From assembly GCA_029210585.1 (NCBI GenBank), contig JARGFP010000020.1, positions 21,768 through 85,767 of the forward strand: a DNA stretch of 64,000 bases, given 5' to 3'. The position numbers and the translations under genes are program-made. Shown in pieces: positions 28,201 through 36,611 of this stretch. Source of the DNA: Bacteroidales bacterium. Lineage in GTDB: Bacteria; Bacteroidota; Bacteroidia; Bacteroidales; GCA-2748055. Every line of letters starts with the position of its first letter. Position 1 is the stretch's first letter. A model generated the notes under the pieces. It was given only the letters and a program-made list of their open reading frames with translations. It had not been told where the DNA came from and did not search any database.

Positions 28201-28784
28201 GTTTCAGGCAGGGACACAAATCCATTACCAAACTATATGGAGGTACAGGTCTCGGACTGGCCATATCCAGGAATCTGGCCGAACTCCTGGGCGGAACAAT
28301 CGGTGTTGTTTCCGGTAACAATGCGGGATCTGAGTTCTGGTTCACCATTCCGGCAGAAGTAGTCCATGTGAAGCATGCACCCGTGGATTTCCTCGGTGTA
28401 AGTGAGAATACACAATGGCAGGGCCGGAAGATCCTGGTTGCCGAGGACGACAGTTCAAATTTCAGCCTGATTTCCGAAGTGCTGAAACACACAAATGTTA
28501 CATTGATACATGCCAGGGACGGAAAAGAGACCCTGAAGCTGTACGGGGAGCACCGGGGAAGCCTGGACCTGGTACTCATGGACATCAGGATGCCGGGAAT
28601 TGACGGTTACCAATGTACCCGCATCATCAAGGAGAAGGATCCTGCCCTGCCCATAATCGCACAGACCGCTTACGCCATGTCGGGTGAGCGTGACCAGAGT
28701 ATGGAGGCAGGGTGTGACGATTATATCAGTAAACCACTCCAGGTGAAATCCCTGATCGAAACCATCGGACGCTACCTGAAATAG
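25212..28784 (+). CDS. Large hybrid sensor histidine kinase with N-terminal receiver-like domain
   Basis: This 1190-residue soluble protein has the following domains in order. There is a receiver-like domain (1-~115, phospho-Asp region DLVIADFDLPDM, Lys in WDYLLKS), three PAS/PAC modules (about 135-510; PAC signatures VIRDIQEQKEMEE, IARDITEAKKA, GTHEDISERKRN) and a GAF domain (about 530-680). A fourth PAS (about 690-810, VIFKDISERKETE), a HisKA H-box SNMSHEIRTPMNAIVGF with His near residue 831, HATPase (DTGVGISEEQHEVIFDRF, GTGLGLAISRNL) and a C-terminal receiver (phospho-Asp in VLMDIRMPG near residue 1124) complete it. There is no transmembrane helix, so it senses internal or gas/redox-like cues. 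The output partner is not encoded nearby. Confidence 0.9.
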   Translation: MAGLKINICFWYLDENLVDEIVRHLKDGNYNPQYHNCKDVAALEKQLKSGDPDLVIADFDLPDMLRNSIETIHSRIAFHIPLIYLVGEKNEPKAAETLKRGVWDYLLKSHMVKLVPTVYSSQKYGKVLKQSRMFKGELEASEAKYRSIFNTVQDGMLLIDPESYHILDFNRSIPVMFGISEDADHEEVVTEVAKGDSSYCADRIKEVSEALETQKSVTFLCSNQRKNGDVFWTENTLSRFVLGPASQYIMVIRDIQEQKEMEESLQKSREHFRNLAENSPDIIMRFDSGHRHTYVNKRVEHLLGIPISRFLDKSHAEMGIFPADLVGFWEEAIDKVFRNGKNLTYEFDFDKGDSVISFEWRLFPEFDDGNDIRSVLAIARDITEAKKASEAINKSEERLKLAIEATSLGYWDCTLQENKVFYSPIYFRMLGYEPDALPRELETWHRLLHEEDREKTLQYVEQSISRGEDTFETDFRLLCKDGSYKWILSRGQVVERDAQGTVRRLIGTHEDISERKRNEEIQRTLFNISNAVNTTVNLDQLYEKIREYLGKIVDTTNCFLALYDEETNMLTLSFHRDEVDSYTEFPAGKTLTGYVLSSRKAQLIDAEREKQLTEEGYIEPVGAPCISWLGVPLKTDNRIIGVFVVQSYNEEVVYTPEDVRILEFVSDQIALAVERKRDQDNLRESQEKQRRIFESSPDPIIVVDRNGIVTDYNTSLLVTLHITNEPVIGQNIFHFIGKNHWRTALRKFRQTWEEGYLKNLEFEIHRADGTCFESEVSTGAIYSNTREPESIVVIFKDISERKETERNLLEAKEKAEESDRLKTAFLSNMSHEIRTPMNAIVGFSDLLNDSSLDQEERSEFIAQINLGAENLMHLIDDIIDISKIEAGQIKINKQDCDINELLKEQMVMFRQYLDRMDKSHLELRLNWKWPDRKLTLKTDPFRVKQILSNLLNNAVKFTEEGFIEVGISQYADKMVRINVKDTGVGISEEQHEVIFDRFRQGHKSITKLYGGTGLGLAISRNLAELLGGTIGVVSGNNAGSEFWFTIPAEVVHVKHAPVDFLGVSENTQWQGRKILVAEDDSSNFSLISEVLKHTNVTLIHARDGKETLKLYGEHRGSLDLVLMDIRMPGIDGYQCTRIIKEKDPALPIIAQTAYAMSGERDQSMEAGCDDYISKPLQVKSLIETIGRYLK

Positions 28785-28811
28785 GACACTGCCTGAACCA
28801 GGACGCCACCT

Positions 28812-30455
28812 GTGAAAAAAATGATGCTGCGATTACAACATACCATATGGATCATTGTCGTCCTCTTTTCATCCTGTTCCGGTCCGTCCGGATCCGACCG
28901 GCACGCACAGGTGTTCCGGTACAATGAATCCAAGGGGATCACCACACTTGACCCGGCATATGCCCGCAACCAGACGATCATCTGGCCGGTCACCCAGCTC
29001 TTCAACGGGCTGGTGCAGCTCGACAACGAACTGAACGTGGAACCATGTATCGCCCACCGGTGGATGGTATCGGAGGATGGTATGGAGTACACCTTCTGGC
29101 TCAGAGGGGATGTCAGGTTCCATGATTCACCTTTCCTTGAGGAGCAGCAGCGTACCGTGAACGCACACGATTTTGTCTACAGCTTCGAACGGATCCTGGA
29201 TCCTGAAGTGGCTTCCCCCGGTAGCTGGATTTTTGAATTTGCTGGTTCCGGCAACAGCTTCACTGCACTGAATGACTCGGTCCTCAAAATTCGGCTCTCG
29301 GCACCCTTTCCGCCTTTCCTCTCCATCCTCGCCATGCCTTACTGCTCGGTGGTGCCCGAAGAGGTGGTGGAACATCCCGGTGCTGATTTCGCACATGCAC
29401 CGGTGGGGACGGGACCCTTCATGTTCCGGTCCTGGAGTGCCGACGAGAAGCTGATCCTGCTGAAGAACCCCGGCTATTTCGAGAAGGATGATGCAGGAAT
29501 CCGGCTTCCCTACCTGGAGGCGGTATCCATCTCCTTCATCAAGGACAAGCAAAGTGAATTTTTGGAATTCCTGAAAGGAAACCTGGATTTTCTCTCGGGG
29601 GTACACCCCGCATACAAGGACGAGCTGCTCACCCGCTCCGGGACGCTGAATCCTGAATACAGTGACAGGATCAGGCTGATCAACATGCCCTACCTGAATA
29701 CGGAATACCTTGGCATCCTCCAGGAGCCGGCCGAAGGAGATGAACATGTTCTCCTTGACAGGCGGATCCGGATGGCGGTCAACTATGGGTTCGACCGCGA
29801 AAAGATGATGAAATACCTGCGCAACAACCTTGGGTATGCTGCCACGGCAGGGATGATCCCACCCGGATTGCCGGGTCACCTCGGGGAGGGGAGTGGCTAC
29901 AGCTACCGGCCCGACCGTGCCCGTGAACTGATCAGGGAAGCCGGCTTCACCGGTGAAAAGCGGTTGCCGCCTGTTCTGCTTACCACCACATCGGACTACC
30001 TGGACCTGTGTGAGTATATCCAGTTCGAACTTGGAAAAATCGGGATGGACATTGAAATATCTGTCAGTACGGGAGGTGCCTTCAGGAACATGGTGGCCAA
30101 TGGCAACCTGCAATTCTTTCGCGGATCATGGATTGCCGATTATGCCGATGCGGAAAACTACATGACCCTGTTCCATTCGAAGAATTTTGCCCCGGAAGGA
30201 CCCAACTATACTCGGTTTTCATCCGGTGAGTTCGACAGCTTATATGACCAGGCCATCAGGGAGGTGGACCCGGGGAAGCGTGCTGCCCTGTACAGGCAGA
30301 TGGACAGCATCGTAGTGGCAGAGGCCCCGGTCGTGCCGCTTTACTACGATAAGGTGGTGCGGTTTGTGCCCGTGGAGATCAGCGGATTTGCGGCCAATCC
30401 GATGAATAACCTTGTGCTCAAAACGGTGCGCAAGACGATGCAGCACGACGAATAA
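28812..30455 (+). CDS. Peptide/oligopeptide-type solute-binding lipoprotein (SBP family 5)
   Basis: The 547-residue protein starts at GTG 28812 with a signal peptide ending in the lipobox LFSSC. The body matches family 5 solute-binding proteins: FRYNESKGITTLDPAYARN, YTFWLRGDVRFHDSPF with VNAHDFVYSFERILDP, HAPVGTGPFMFRSW, RIRMAVNYGFDREKMM and the C-terminal APVVPLYYDKVVRF. Such proteins bind peptides, or sometimes other solutes, for an ABC importer. No permease or ATPase gene is adjacent. It follows the hybrid kinase after 27 bp and may be co-transcribed. Confidence 0.88.
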   Translation: MKKMMLRLQHTIWIIVVLFSSCSGPSGSDRHAQVFRYNESKGITTLDPAYARNQTIIWPVTQLFNGLVQLDNELNVEPCIAHRWMVSEDGMEYTFWLRGDVRFHDSPFLEEQQRTVNAHDFVYSFERILDPEVASPGSWIFEFAGSGNSFTALNDSVLKIRLSAPFPPFLSILAMPYCSVVPEEVVEHPGADFAHAPVGTGPFMFRSWSADEKLILLKNPGYFEKDDAGIRLPYLEAVSISFIKDKQSEFLEFLKGNLDFLSGVHPAYKDELLTRSGTLNPEYSDRIRLINMPYLNTEYLGILQEPAEGDEHVLLDRRIRMAVNYGFDREKMMKYLRNNLGYAATAGMIPPGLPGHLGEGSGYSYRPDRARELIREAGFTGEKRLPPVLLTTTSDYLDLCEYIQFELGKIGMDIEISVSTGGAFRNMVANGNLQFFRGSWIADYADAENYMTLFHSKNFAPEGPNYTRFSSGEFDSLYDQAIREVDPGKRAALYRQMDSIVVAEAPVVPLYYDKVVRFVPVEISGFAANPMNNLVLKTVRKTMQHDE

Positions 30456-30653
30456 TCAATCCTCCTCGCTGAGGATCTTGTTGACTTCGGTCTCAGTTTT
30501 CTGAAGCTTTTCCTTGCAGATATTGAGGAGCCTGGTAACACGCTTCACGTTTTCAGTGAGCTCATCCACGTCAAGTTCCCCTTCTTCGATCTTTCCAAGG
30601 ATCAGTTCAATCTCCGCAACGGCTGCTTTGTATGTGATTTCCTTGTCTGCCAT
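30456..30653 (-). CDS. xseB: Exodeoxyribonuclease VII small subunit
   Basis: This is 65 residues when started at ATG 30653 (MADKEITYKAAVAEIELILGKIEEGELDVDEL), a typical XseB length and sequence with the conserved helix pair and the E-x-G-E-L-x-x-D-E-L stretch. The ORF-track version extends upstream into xseA without support. The stop abuts the end of the convergent solute-binding gene. XseB joins several copies to one XseA to form exonuclease VII, which degrades single-stranded DNA. It lies 10 bp after xseA in the same operon. Confidence 0.92.
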   Translation of the reverse strand: MADKEITYKAAVAEIELILGKIEEGELDVDELTENVKRVTRLLNICKEKLQKTETEVNKILSEED

Positions 30654-30663
30654 ATGGTATGAT

Positions 30664-32049
30664 TTATGATTTTTTCCCGGTGCTTTTGATTTCGCTCTCA
30701 ATGGTTCCGTCCAGCAGACGGGTTTCAATGGTGGTGCCTGGAAGGAGATTTTCCACCGATTTAACAACCCTGCCTCCGGACCAGGTAATGCTGTATCCGC
30801 GTGCCAGGACCTTCTCGGGCCGCAGCAGTTCCAGGGAACGTTCAAAACTTTTCAGCTGCTCTTTATTGTCGCTGAGTTTTTCACCGATCACCCGGTGTTT
30901 TTTTTCTGACAGATGTTGCAGGTCGCGGCGCCGGTATTCGAACAGGGACCTGCGGAGATATTTCATCCTGTTGAAATGGTCGTTCAGCGCCGAACGTTCC
31001 CTGTTGATGATGGTCTTTACCGAGGATTCGGAGCTTTTCCTGAAATCCGACAACAGGTGTTTTTCCCTTGTCATATACTGGGTGGTCAGGTGGTGCAGGC
31101 TGGTAGCGGATTGATTCAGCGAGGTGCGTTCCTCGTTGATGATCCATTGAACGGATTGGCTGAAGCGTTCCTGCAGCCTGGACAACTTGTCGGAAAAATC
31201 CACCAGCCGGTCCACGAGAAATTCAGCTACTGCCGTCGGGGTCTTCAGGCTCCTGTTGGCCACCATATCGGCAATGGTTTCGTCGCGCTCGTGGCCGATT
31301 CCGGTCAGTACCGGCAATGGGAACTGCGCGATATTCATGGCCAGGTCGTACCCGTTGAAACAATCCAGGTCGGCCTGTGAGCCTCCCCCGCGGATCAACA
31401 CCACTGCATCATATTTTTCCTCCATGGTGAAGACCTGTTCCAGCGCACGGATCATGGACTGTTCAGCTGCGTCACCCTGCACGATGGCAGGGAAGACGGA
31501 AACCCTGAATCCGAAGCCATAGTTGTTGTTCACCAGGGAGTCCATGAAATCGCCGAACCCGGCGGCCGTTTCCGAAGAGATCACCGCGATATGCTGAGGT
31601 ACTTCGGTCAGCGGAAGGTCGCGGTTCATGTTCATGACCCCGGCAGCATCAAGTTTACGGAGTACTTCCTGTTTTTTCCTGGCCAGGTCGCCCATGGTGT
31701 ATGTCGGATCGATGTCTGTAATATTCAGGCTAAGACCATACAATTCGTGGAAGGAGACCTCGGCCCTGATCAGTACCTTGATCCCTGCCTGCAGCTGCGA
31801 TCCAGTGGTGGATTCAAAATAGGGCCTGAGCATCCTGAATTTGAACGACCAGATGGTGGCCCGGCTCTTTGCGATGATCTTATTGTCGGTTTCCGATTTT
31901 TCGATCAGCTCCATGTAGCAGTGTCCCGACCTGTTGAGATGCATTTCCAGTATTTCGGCAGCCACCCATACCGGGGCAGGGAATGCTTGTTGTGTGACAT
32001 CCCTGATCTGCCGGTTGAGGGTACTGAGTGTGATGCTTTCAACTGCCAT
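30664..32049 (-). CDS. xseA: Exodeoxyribonuclease VII large subunit
   Basis: The 461-residue protein has an N-terminal OB-fold (VWVAAEILEMHLNRSGHCYMELIE), then the core with VISSETAAGFGDFMDSL, VLIRGGGSQADLDCFNGYDLA, TGIGHERDETIADMVANRSLKTPTAVAEFL, and a long C-terminal coiled coil binding XseB. The catalytic core motifs are intact. Its ATG overlaps the stop of the upstream T9SS subtilase gene (TAATG arrangement), so the three minus-strand genes 33680-30456 may be one transcript. Confidence 0.95.
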   Translation of the reverse strand: MAVESITLSTLNRQIRDVTQQAFPAPVWVAAEILEMHLNRSGHCYMELIEKSETDNKIIAKSRATIWSFKFRMLRPYFESTTGSQLQAGIKVLIRAEVSFHELYGLSLNITDIDPTYTMGDLARKKQEVLRKLDAAGVMNMNRDLPLTEVPQHIAVISSETAAGFGDFMDSLVNNNYGFGFRVSVFPAIVQGDAAEQSMIRALEQVFTMEEKYDAVVLIRGGGSQADLDCFNGYDLAMNIAQFPLPVLTGIGHERDETIADMVANRSLKTPTAVAEFLVDRLVDFSDKLSRLQERFSQSVQWIINEERTSLNQSATSLHHLTTQYMTREKHLLSDFRKSSESSVKTIINRERSALNDHFNRMKYLRRSLFEYRRRDLQHLSEKKHRVIGEKLSDNKEQLKSFERSLELLRPEKVLARGYSITWSGGRVVKSVENLLPGTTIETRLLDGTIESEIKSTGKKS

Positions 32050-33680
32050 TATTGCCTGATGATCCGGGTTCTGAAATATTCGGCACCATTGTCGAGTTGC
32101 AGGATATACATGCCTGGGCTGATATTTTCCGGGAGGTCGGTTCTTCCCGGTGCTGAAATCTCTGTGGCATAGACCATCCTGCCGTGGATGTCGAAGAGCT
32201 GCATCCTGTAAGTTCCGCCCAGGTTGCCGGGGGCTTCAAGGTAGATATAGGTTGTGAAAGGGTTGGGATAGGCTTTCAGTTGTCCTGTTAAAGAGGGCAC
32301 CCCCGTGGAGGTAATGGCCCAGAAGGCTGTCCTGAAGTTGGGGATGCCGTAGCCATATTCCGTGTCTGGTGCATTGTAACGGTCCCCGGCTTCGATAATC
32401 CTGCGCATCAGTTCTGTAGCGGTGAGGGCAGGGTAGGCCTGCCAGAGTACAGCTGTCGCCCCGGCGATCATGGGAGAGGAATAGGAGGTGCCGTAACCCA
32501 GCCGGGCAGTGCTGTCTGTGGCCTGAACAGCGGTAAGTGCCCCCATGGCGGAAACCTCCGGCTTGATCCTGTGGTCATACGTAGGCCCCCTGGAACTGAA
32601 GGAGGCCAGCAACCCCGCCTGGTCAACTGCCCCTACGGAGAGAATATTGGTGGCGTCGGCAGGTGCACCGATATGGCGCCAGGGATCATTGCCCGAATTT
32701 CCGGCACTGGTGACACTAATCATTCCCTTTGCTGCAGTCATGCCATTGGCAACCGAAATATGTGCCGTAATTCCATCCATGTCGGCGTAGGTGAAGTTCG
32801 TTGTCGAATCATCAAATTCCGTATAACCCAGCGAGGTGTTGAGAATGTCGGCCCCCAGGCTGTCGGCCCACTCAGCCCCTGCGATCCAGGAATACTCTTC
32901 CACCCGGGTCTCGGAGTAGGGATTTTCGGTCAGTGCCAGAGCCAGGCGGGCATCCGGTGCACCACCCACCAGGTTGTCAGGCCAGTTGGCAATGAGGATG
33001 GAGCTGACACTCATGCCATGGGAGTGTGCAGCATAGACCTGCCCGATCTCTTTCACAAAGCTTTTTCCCGCGATCACCTGGTCCGTAGAGTATGCAGACG
33101 TGAAAGCCGGCAGTTCCGGCATGCGGTAAAATCCTGCATCCAGCACGGCAATGGTGACCCCGTCCCCGGTATATCCCTGTTCATGCAGGTAATCCAGTTT
33201 CAGCTGGAGAATTTGTTCCGAGGAAAAACCGTACCGGTAGGTTGGGGGCACATTGTAGGGATTCCCGAACCGCTTTCCGGAAGGCGGCGGCGGATAATAC
33301 CGTGGTTCCTTTGCATGGTCCCACCGGACTGTATCGACAAACGACAGCCTGTAGAGCGTGTCAATAACTTGCTGGTTGCTGCTTTCCACCAGTGCGCCGT
33401 TCAGCCACTTCGATACATGCAGCACGTTCAGACCGAGGGAAGCAAGGCTGTCGACATACCGCGACGTTACCGGCAGGTCGGAAGCATCCACGGGAAGTGA
33501 CTGCCAGGCGCGGCGGTCGATGGAGCGTTGTGACAGGAAGGCTTCCGGCTGGTCGACGGTGTACCCGTTGCCGGTTTTGTCCGCAAAGAAGAACCAGTAG
33601 GTATCGGGGGCGATGCGCTGTGCCTGCAGTGCCGGAAGTAGCAGCAGGAGACACAAAATGGTGACCGGTTTTCTTATCAT
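32049..33680 (-). CDS. Subtilase-type (S8) serine peptidase with T9SS sorting domain
   Basis: The 543-residue secreted protease has a signal peptide (PVTILCLLLLLPALQAQ), an N-terminal prodomain, and an S8 catalytic domain with triad residues in VTIAVLDAGFY (Asp), AAHSHGMSVSSI (His) and YGTSYSSPMIAGATAV (Ser). The C-terminal ~80 residues (LKAYPNPFTTYIYLEA…LFDIHGRMVY…GMYILQL) form a type A type-IX-secretion sorting domain that directs it to the cell surface. The His motif SHGMSV departs slightly from the usual HGTHVAG form. A TATCTTTA element (7/8 to TAnnTTTG) lies just upstream on the minus strand (33685-33692). Confidence 0.9.
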   Translation of the reverse strand: MIRKPVTILCLLLLLPALQAQRIAPDTYWFFFADKTGNGYTVDQPEAFLSQRSIDRRAWQSLPVDASDLPVTSRYVDSLASLGLNVLHVSKWLNGALVESSNQQVIDTLYRLSFVDTVRWDHAKEPRYYPPPPSGKRFGNPYNVPPTYRYGFSSEQILQLKLDYLHEQGYTGDGVTIAVLDAGFYRMPELPAFTSAYSTDQVIAGKSFVKEIGQVYAAHSHGMSVSSILIANWPDNLVGGAPDARLALALTENPYSETRVEEYSWIAGAEWADSLGADILNTSLGYTEFDDSTTNFTYADMDGITAHISVANGMTAAKGMISVTSAGNSGNDPWRHIGAPADATNILSVGAVDQAGLLASFSSRGPTYDHRIKPEVSAMGALTAVQATDSTARLGYGTSYSSPMIAGATAVLWQAYPALTATELMRRIIEAGDRYNAPDTEYGYGIPNFRTAFWAITSTGVPSLTGQLKAYPNPFTTYIYLEAPGNLGGTYRMQLFDIHGRMVYATEISAPGRTDLPENISPGMYILQLDNGAEYFRTRIIRQ

Positions 33681-33721
33681 ACTTTAAAGATAATAATTTT
33701 TCCTCTCTGAATACCCAGCAC

Positions 33722-34486
33722 TTACTCCGGACCCAAGGCCGGGTCGGGAATCGTGCCCTCGGTATCTTCCAGTTGTTTGATGAAGGTTTCGTAAATCCTT
33801 TCGAGTTCTTCAGGATTGAGTACCTCTCCTTTGTCGTACCTGATCACTGTAACCAGCTCACCTTCTTCTGAATAGTAATTCCAGTCACCATCCTTTTCAT
33901 CCGAGTGGTAGGTGCCAGATATTTGCGGTTCTGACGCTGGATAGAATGTTTTGTAATCGCCATGAAGCTTGTCGTCCCGGTAGTTTGCTACCAGCATGGT
34001 GTCGCCATTCTCGAAGAACTTGACCCAGGGACCATGCCTGTTACCATTTTTGTAATACAGTCTCATGGAAAGGTTCCCTGATGGATAAAATGTTTCGTTC
34101 ACGCCCGAAAGGGTTCCCTGCGCATAGTTTTCCGTCATCCTTAGCGTGCCGTTGGACCCCAGGTAATGCCATGTGGAGTCCTTCTGTTTATTATCATAGA
34201 TACCCTCAGTTTTCACAGATCCGTCCCTGTAATAGGTTGTAACATGGCATCTGTCGGTACCTGGATAATAATCCATGGTGGCAGTGAGGGCTCCTTTCTC
34301 ATCGTATCGTTTCATCAGGCCAACGGGTTTTCCATTGCTGAATACGGCCTCGTACCGCAGGGTACTGTCGGAATAATATCCCTTCCATGGCCCGGTGCGC
34401 TGACTGTCGTTGTTGAGGGCATTTTGCCCGGTAACCCAGGCCGGGGCAAGCAAACATGCCAGTAGAATAAAATATGGGATTCGCAT
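33722..34486 (-). CDS. Secreted MORN/YwqK-like repeat protein
   Basis: This 254-residue protein has a signal peptide (IPYFILLACLLAPAWVTGQ). At least six copies of a YwqK-type repeat (YYxDGxLKxEGxYxNGKxxG-like; e.g. YYRDGSVKTEGIYDNKQKDSTWHYL, NGNRHGPWVKFFENGDTMLV) make up most of the body. Databases often label this family a toxin-antitoxin antitoxin, but here there is a signal peptide and no toxin partner. A periplasmic or surface role is more likely, and the function is unknown. Confidence 0.7.
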   Translation of the reverse strand: MRIPYFILLACLLAPAWVTGQNALNNDSQRTGPWKGYYSDSTLRYEAVFSNGKPVGLMKRYDEKGALTATMDYYPGTDRCHVTTYYRDGSVKTEGIYDNKQKDSTWHYLGSNGTLRMTENYAQGTLSGVNETFYPSGNLSMRLYYKNGNRHGPWVKFFENGDTMLVANYRDDKLHGDYKTFYPASEPQISGTYHSDEKDGDWNYYSEEGELVTVIRYDKGEVLNPEELERIYETFIKQLEDTEGTIPDPALGPE

Positions 34487-34561
34487 AACTGTTCCTTTTA
34501 CTAATAGTATGAAACGGAAAAATTTTCCTCCAAGTATACGTCAAATTTACACATTACACCC

Positions 34562-34597
34562 GGATCATCCATGGGCTGATACCAGATAGGATGATCC
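34562..34597. repeat. 9-bp inverted repeat GGATCATCC…GGATGATCC
   Basis: Perfect 9-bp arms with an 18-bp spacer lie in the gap between the MORN-type gene and the mobile island. It could be an operator or a stem-loop; no partner is evident. Confidence 0.45.
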
Positions 34598-34639
34598 TCC
34601 GGTAAATGAAATTGGGTTTACCGGTATACCAAATAAAGA

Positions 34640-34663
34640 AGCCGGCCCTTGTATGAGCCGGCT
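34640..34663 (-). terminator. Rho-independent-like terminator
   Basis: AGCCGGC and GCCGGCT form a 7-bp GC-rich stem with a 10-nt loop. In the minus-strand direction it is followed by TTCTTTATTT. It would end minus-strand transcripts coming from the AAA ATPase gene, or from dnaK if the island were absent. Confidence 0.55.
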
Positions 34664-34778
34664 CCTGGTGATTATATCGGGTGGTTAATTTTAGAACAGG
34701 CTTTATTTTACCTCTTCAAAAATAATAAAATTGAAAATGAACTAATTACAGGCTTATGGTACAAATAAGTTACAAATG

Positions 34779-35948
34779 TCAGTACGTTAAACCAAACTGC
34801 CAAAGCGGAATCGTGTTCAGATATCCCAGTTCAATGTCGTCTTTTACGACATAAGCTTTATCAATACCCTGGATTTGCTTTAATCCTTTATTTTTTCCAC
34901 CTACTTCAAATGTGTAATCGTCAATGACAAAATCAGCGACTGGGGATTTGATTACGTCATACTTAACTCTAAGCTGATTCAGAAAAAACGTCTCCCTTAT
35001 ATTTCCTCTATTTGAATTATCGTTTGCTAAGCTGTAAATCAAATTCGTATTGTCGAGATAAATTTTATCCACCTTACCCAGCCCCCTTATTCCGCCGGTA
35101 GAATCCCTCAGTTGTGCGATCATTCCGGCTTCTTCAACAAACAGGCAATAATCAGTGATGTTATTCCGGCTGGCGGAAAGTGCAGTTGCGATACTTGACA
35201 TATTGGGCTTAAACGGCACACTTTTAGCAATAATGGCCAGTAATTGCTTCAACTTTCGACCAGTGGACACATTCATGCCAGCATACAACGGGATATCGGT
35301 CTCCAAAGTCTGATTAACAACTTGTTGTAGCCTCATATCAAAGTCTTCCTCTAATGCAAAAGGATAGTACCCTCTTTTTAGATAATCTTCAAAAAACGGT
35401 AGTGGATGTTTTACTTCCGGAAGTACAGCTTTATGGCTCAGAATTTCTTCTAAAGAATACGCTGGGACATCTATTTGATGAAACAATTGCAAATACTCTC
35501 TAAAAGATAAACCTTGTATGTGGTACATTACCGCTCTGCGGCTTAAATCCGAGACTCCTTTTTTGATATCCAATACCGAAGAACCGGTAAATACGACATT
35601 AAGTTCGGGATGATAATCATAGATCAGTTTTAGTTCCTTAGCCCAGTCTTTGTATTTATGAATTTCATCTATAAACAGGTATTTCCCGCCTTGTTTTACG
35701 AAATTACCAGCTAAATCAGTCAGTCTGTTGTCGGCAAAATAGAAATCCTCGGCAGTTACATAAAGCGTCTCAGCAGGATTCAGGTTCTTTTTAATATGCT
35801 GCAAAACCAGCGTTGTTTTTCCAACTCCCCGTGGACCAGTAAGTCCAATCATACGACTTCTCCAGTTTATTTCAGCATAGATGTAGCGGAAGAAACGGGT
35901 ATCTGGCTCTCTTAGAAGCTTCTGGAACTGTTCAAGCAATTTGTCCAT
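34779..35948 (-). CDS. AAA ATPase with DUF4143 domain
   Basis: This is 389 residues from ATG 35948 (MDKLLEQFQKLL). The AAA domain has Walker A GPRGVGKTTLVLQ and Walker B KYLFIDEIHKYKDW. The C-terminal half is a DUF4143 region that includes the TLETDIPLYAGM segment and ends with FEVGGKNKGLKQIQGI, which resembles a PD-(D/E)xK-like core. Such proteins are scattered, often in islands, and their role is unclear. It is more AT-rich than the flanks. The start is chosen because a TACTTTTG element lies 17 bp upstream, inside the region covered by the longer ORF-track version. Confidence 0.85.
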   Translation of the reverse strand: MDKLLEQFQKLLREPDTRFFRYIYAEINWRSRMIGLTGPRGVGKTTLVLQHIKKNLNPAETLYVTAEDFYFADNRLTDLAGNFVKQGGKYLFIDEIHKYKDWAKELKLIYDYHPELNVVFTGSSVLDIKKGVSDLSRRAVMYHIQGLSFREYLQLFHQIDVPAYSLEEILSHKAVLPEVKHPLPFFEDYLKRGYYPFALEEDFDMRLQQVVNQTLETDIPLYAGMNVSTGRKLKQLLAIIAKSVPFKPNMSSIATALSASRNNITDYCLFVEEAGMIAQLRDSTGGIRGLGKVDKIYLDNTNLIYSLANDNSNRGNIRETFFLNQLRVKYDVIKSPVADFVIDDYTFEVGGKNKGLKQIQGIDKAYVVKDDIELGYLNTIPLWQFGLTY

Positions 35949-35965
35949 AGTAGTTTTATTTACTA

Positions 35966-35973
35966 CAAAAGTA
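35966..35973 (-). promoter_or_regulatory. Bacteroidota -7 element before the AAA/DUF4143 gene
   Basis: On the minus strand this is TACTTTTG, matching TAnnTTTG. The inverted repeat at 35981-35997 lies just upstream, over the -33 region. Confidence 0.5.
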
Positions 35974-35980
35974 ATCAATA

Positions 35981-36030
35981 TGCACTAATTGAGTGCAGTT
36001 TTTGATAGAAAATGAACTGCAAAAGTGCAG
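35981..36030. promoter_or_regulatory. Cluster of TGCACT/AGTGCA half-sites, candidate operator
   Basis: TGCACT-AATTG-AGTGCA (35981-35997) is a perfect dyad. A third AGTGCA is at 36024-36029 within CTGCA-AAAG-TGCAG. GCAGTT and AACTGC form a further pair between them. The arrangement over the -33 region of the AAA gene suggests a repressor site. Confidence 0.5.
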
Positions 36031-36092
36031 ATTGTGATATTGCTCGATTTTTTATACTTCCATTCATACTTTCTCATCTAATAGTAATAGTA

Positions 36093-36611
36093 TTAATCCC
36101 AACTCAATTTTCTAAACTCTTCTTTCATAGCGGGACGGTTTTTATATTTATCCAGGAAGGATTCTTTTAATGCCTTTGCAGCAGGTAATCCACCTTTTAG
36201 TTTAGCCATTTGTTTCAAGTAATTTGTTAAGGATACGTATACGTTACGACCAGTTTGCTCTGCCTGAATTTCAATGGCTGCTTTGTAATATTCCAGTAGT
36301 TCAGCAGGATATTTCGATTTAAGGTGATTGGTATATGTCATAATGGTATGAATACTATTTGAAGAACGAACGATTTCAAACAGTTCATCAATCATTTTTT
36401 CTTCAATATAAATCTGAGCTAAATCTTCTAAGGATACTGCGCTGTAGTACCCTCGTTTTTTGTTTTTCAATTCAGCAATTAGCTTATTTCTCTTGTCTGG
36501 CCAACCCTCTTTGGGGCTTGTTTGCTTATAAATTTTAAAATAATTTATACTTGAGGTGTTTTCAACAAAGAGTTCCCTTGCCAATTTATGGTATTTAAAG
36601 GTTGAGCCCAC
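36093..36611 (-). pseudogene. C-terminal fragment resembling a SWIM zinc-finger protein
   Basis: The 172 residues resemble the helical C-terminal region of SWIM zinc-finger proteins (LEYYKAAIEIQAEQTGRNVYVSLTNYLKQMAKLKGG, then YKNRPAMKEEFRKL). No SWIM motif (CxCxnCxH) is present. The apparent GTG start and first residues (MGS) come from the inverted repeat of the adjacent IS element, so the 5' part of the gene has been removed or separated by that insertion. It is probably non-functional. Confidence 0.6.

Noticed and set aside
27554-28585. 343-codon minus-strand ORF inside the hybrid kinase
   Set aside because: It is a shadow of the HisKA/HATPase/receiver region, with Ser/Arg-rich random composition.
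32571-33500. 309-codon plus-strand ORF opposite the subtilase
   Set aside because: The minus-strand frame holds the full S8 triad and sorting domain; the plus frame has no features.
33722-34486. Antitoxin of a toxin-antitoxin pair (a common label for YwqK repeats)
   Set aside because: The protein has a signal peptide and no small toxin gene lies next to it.
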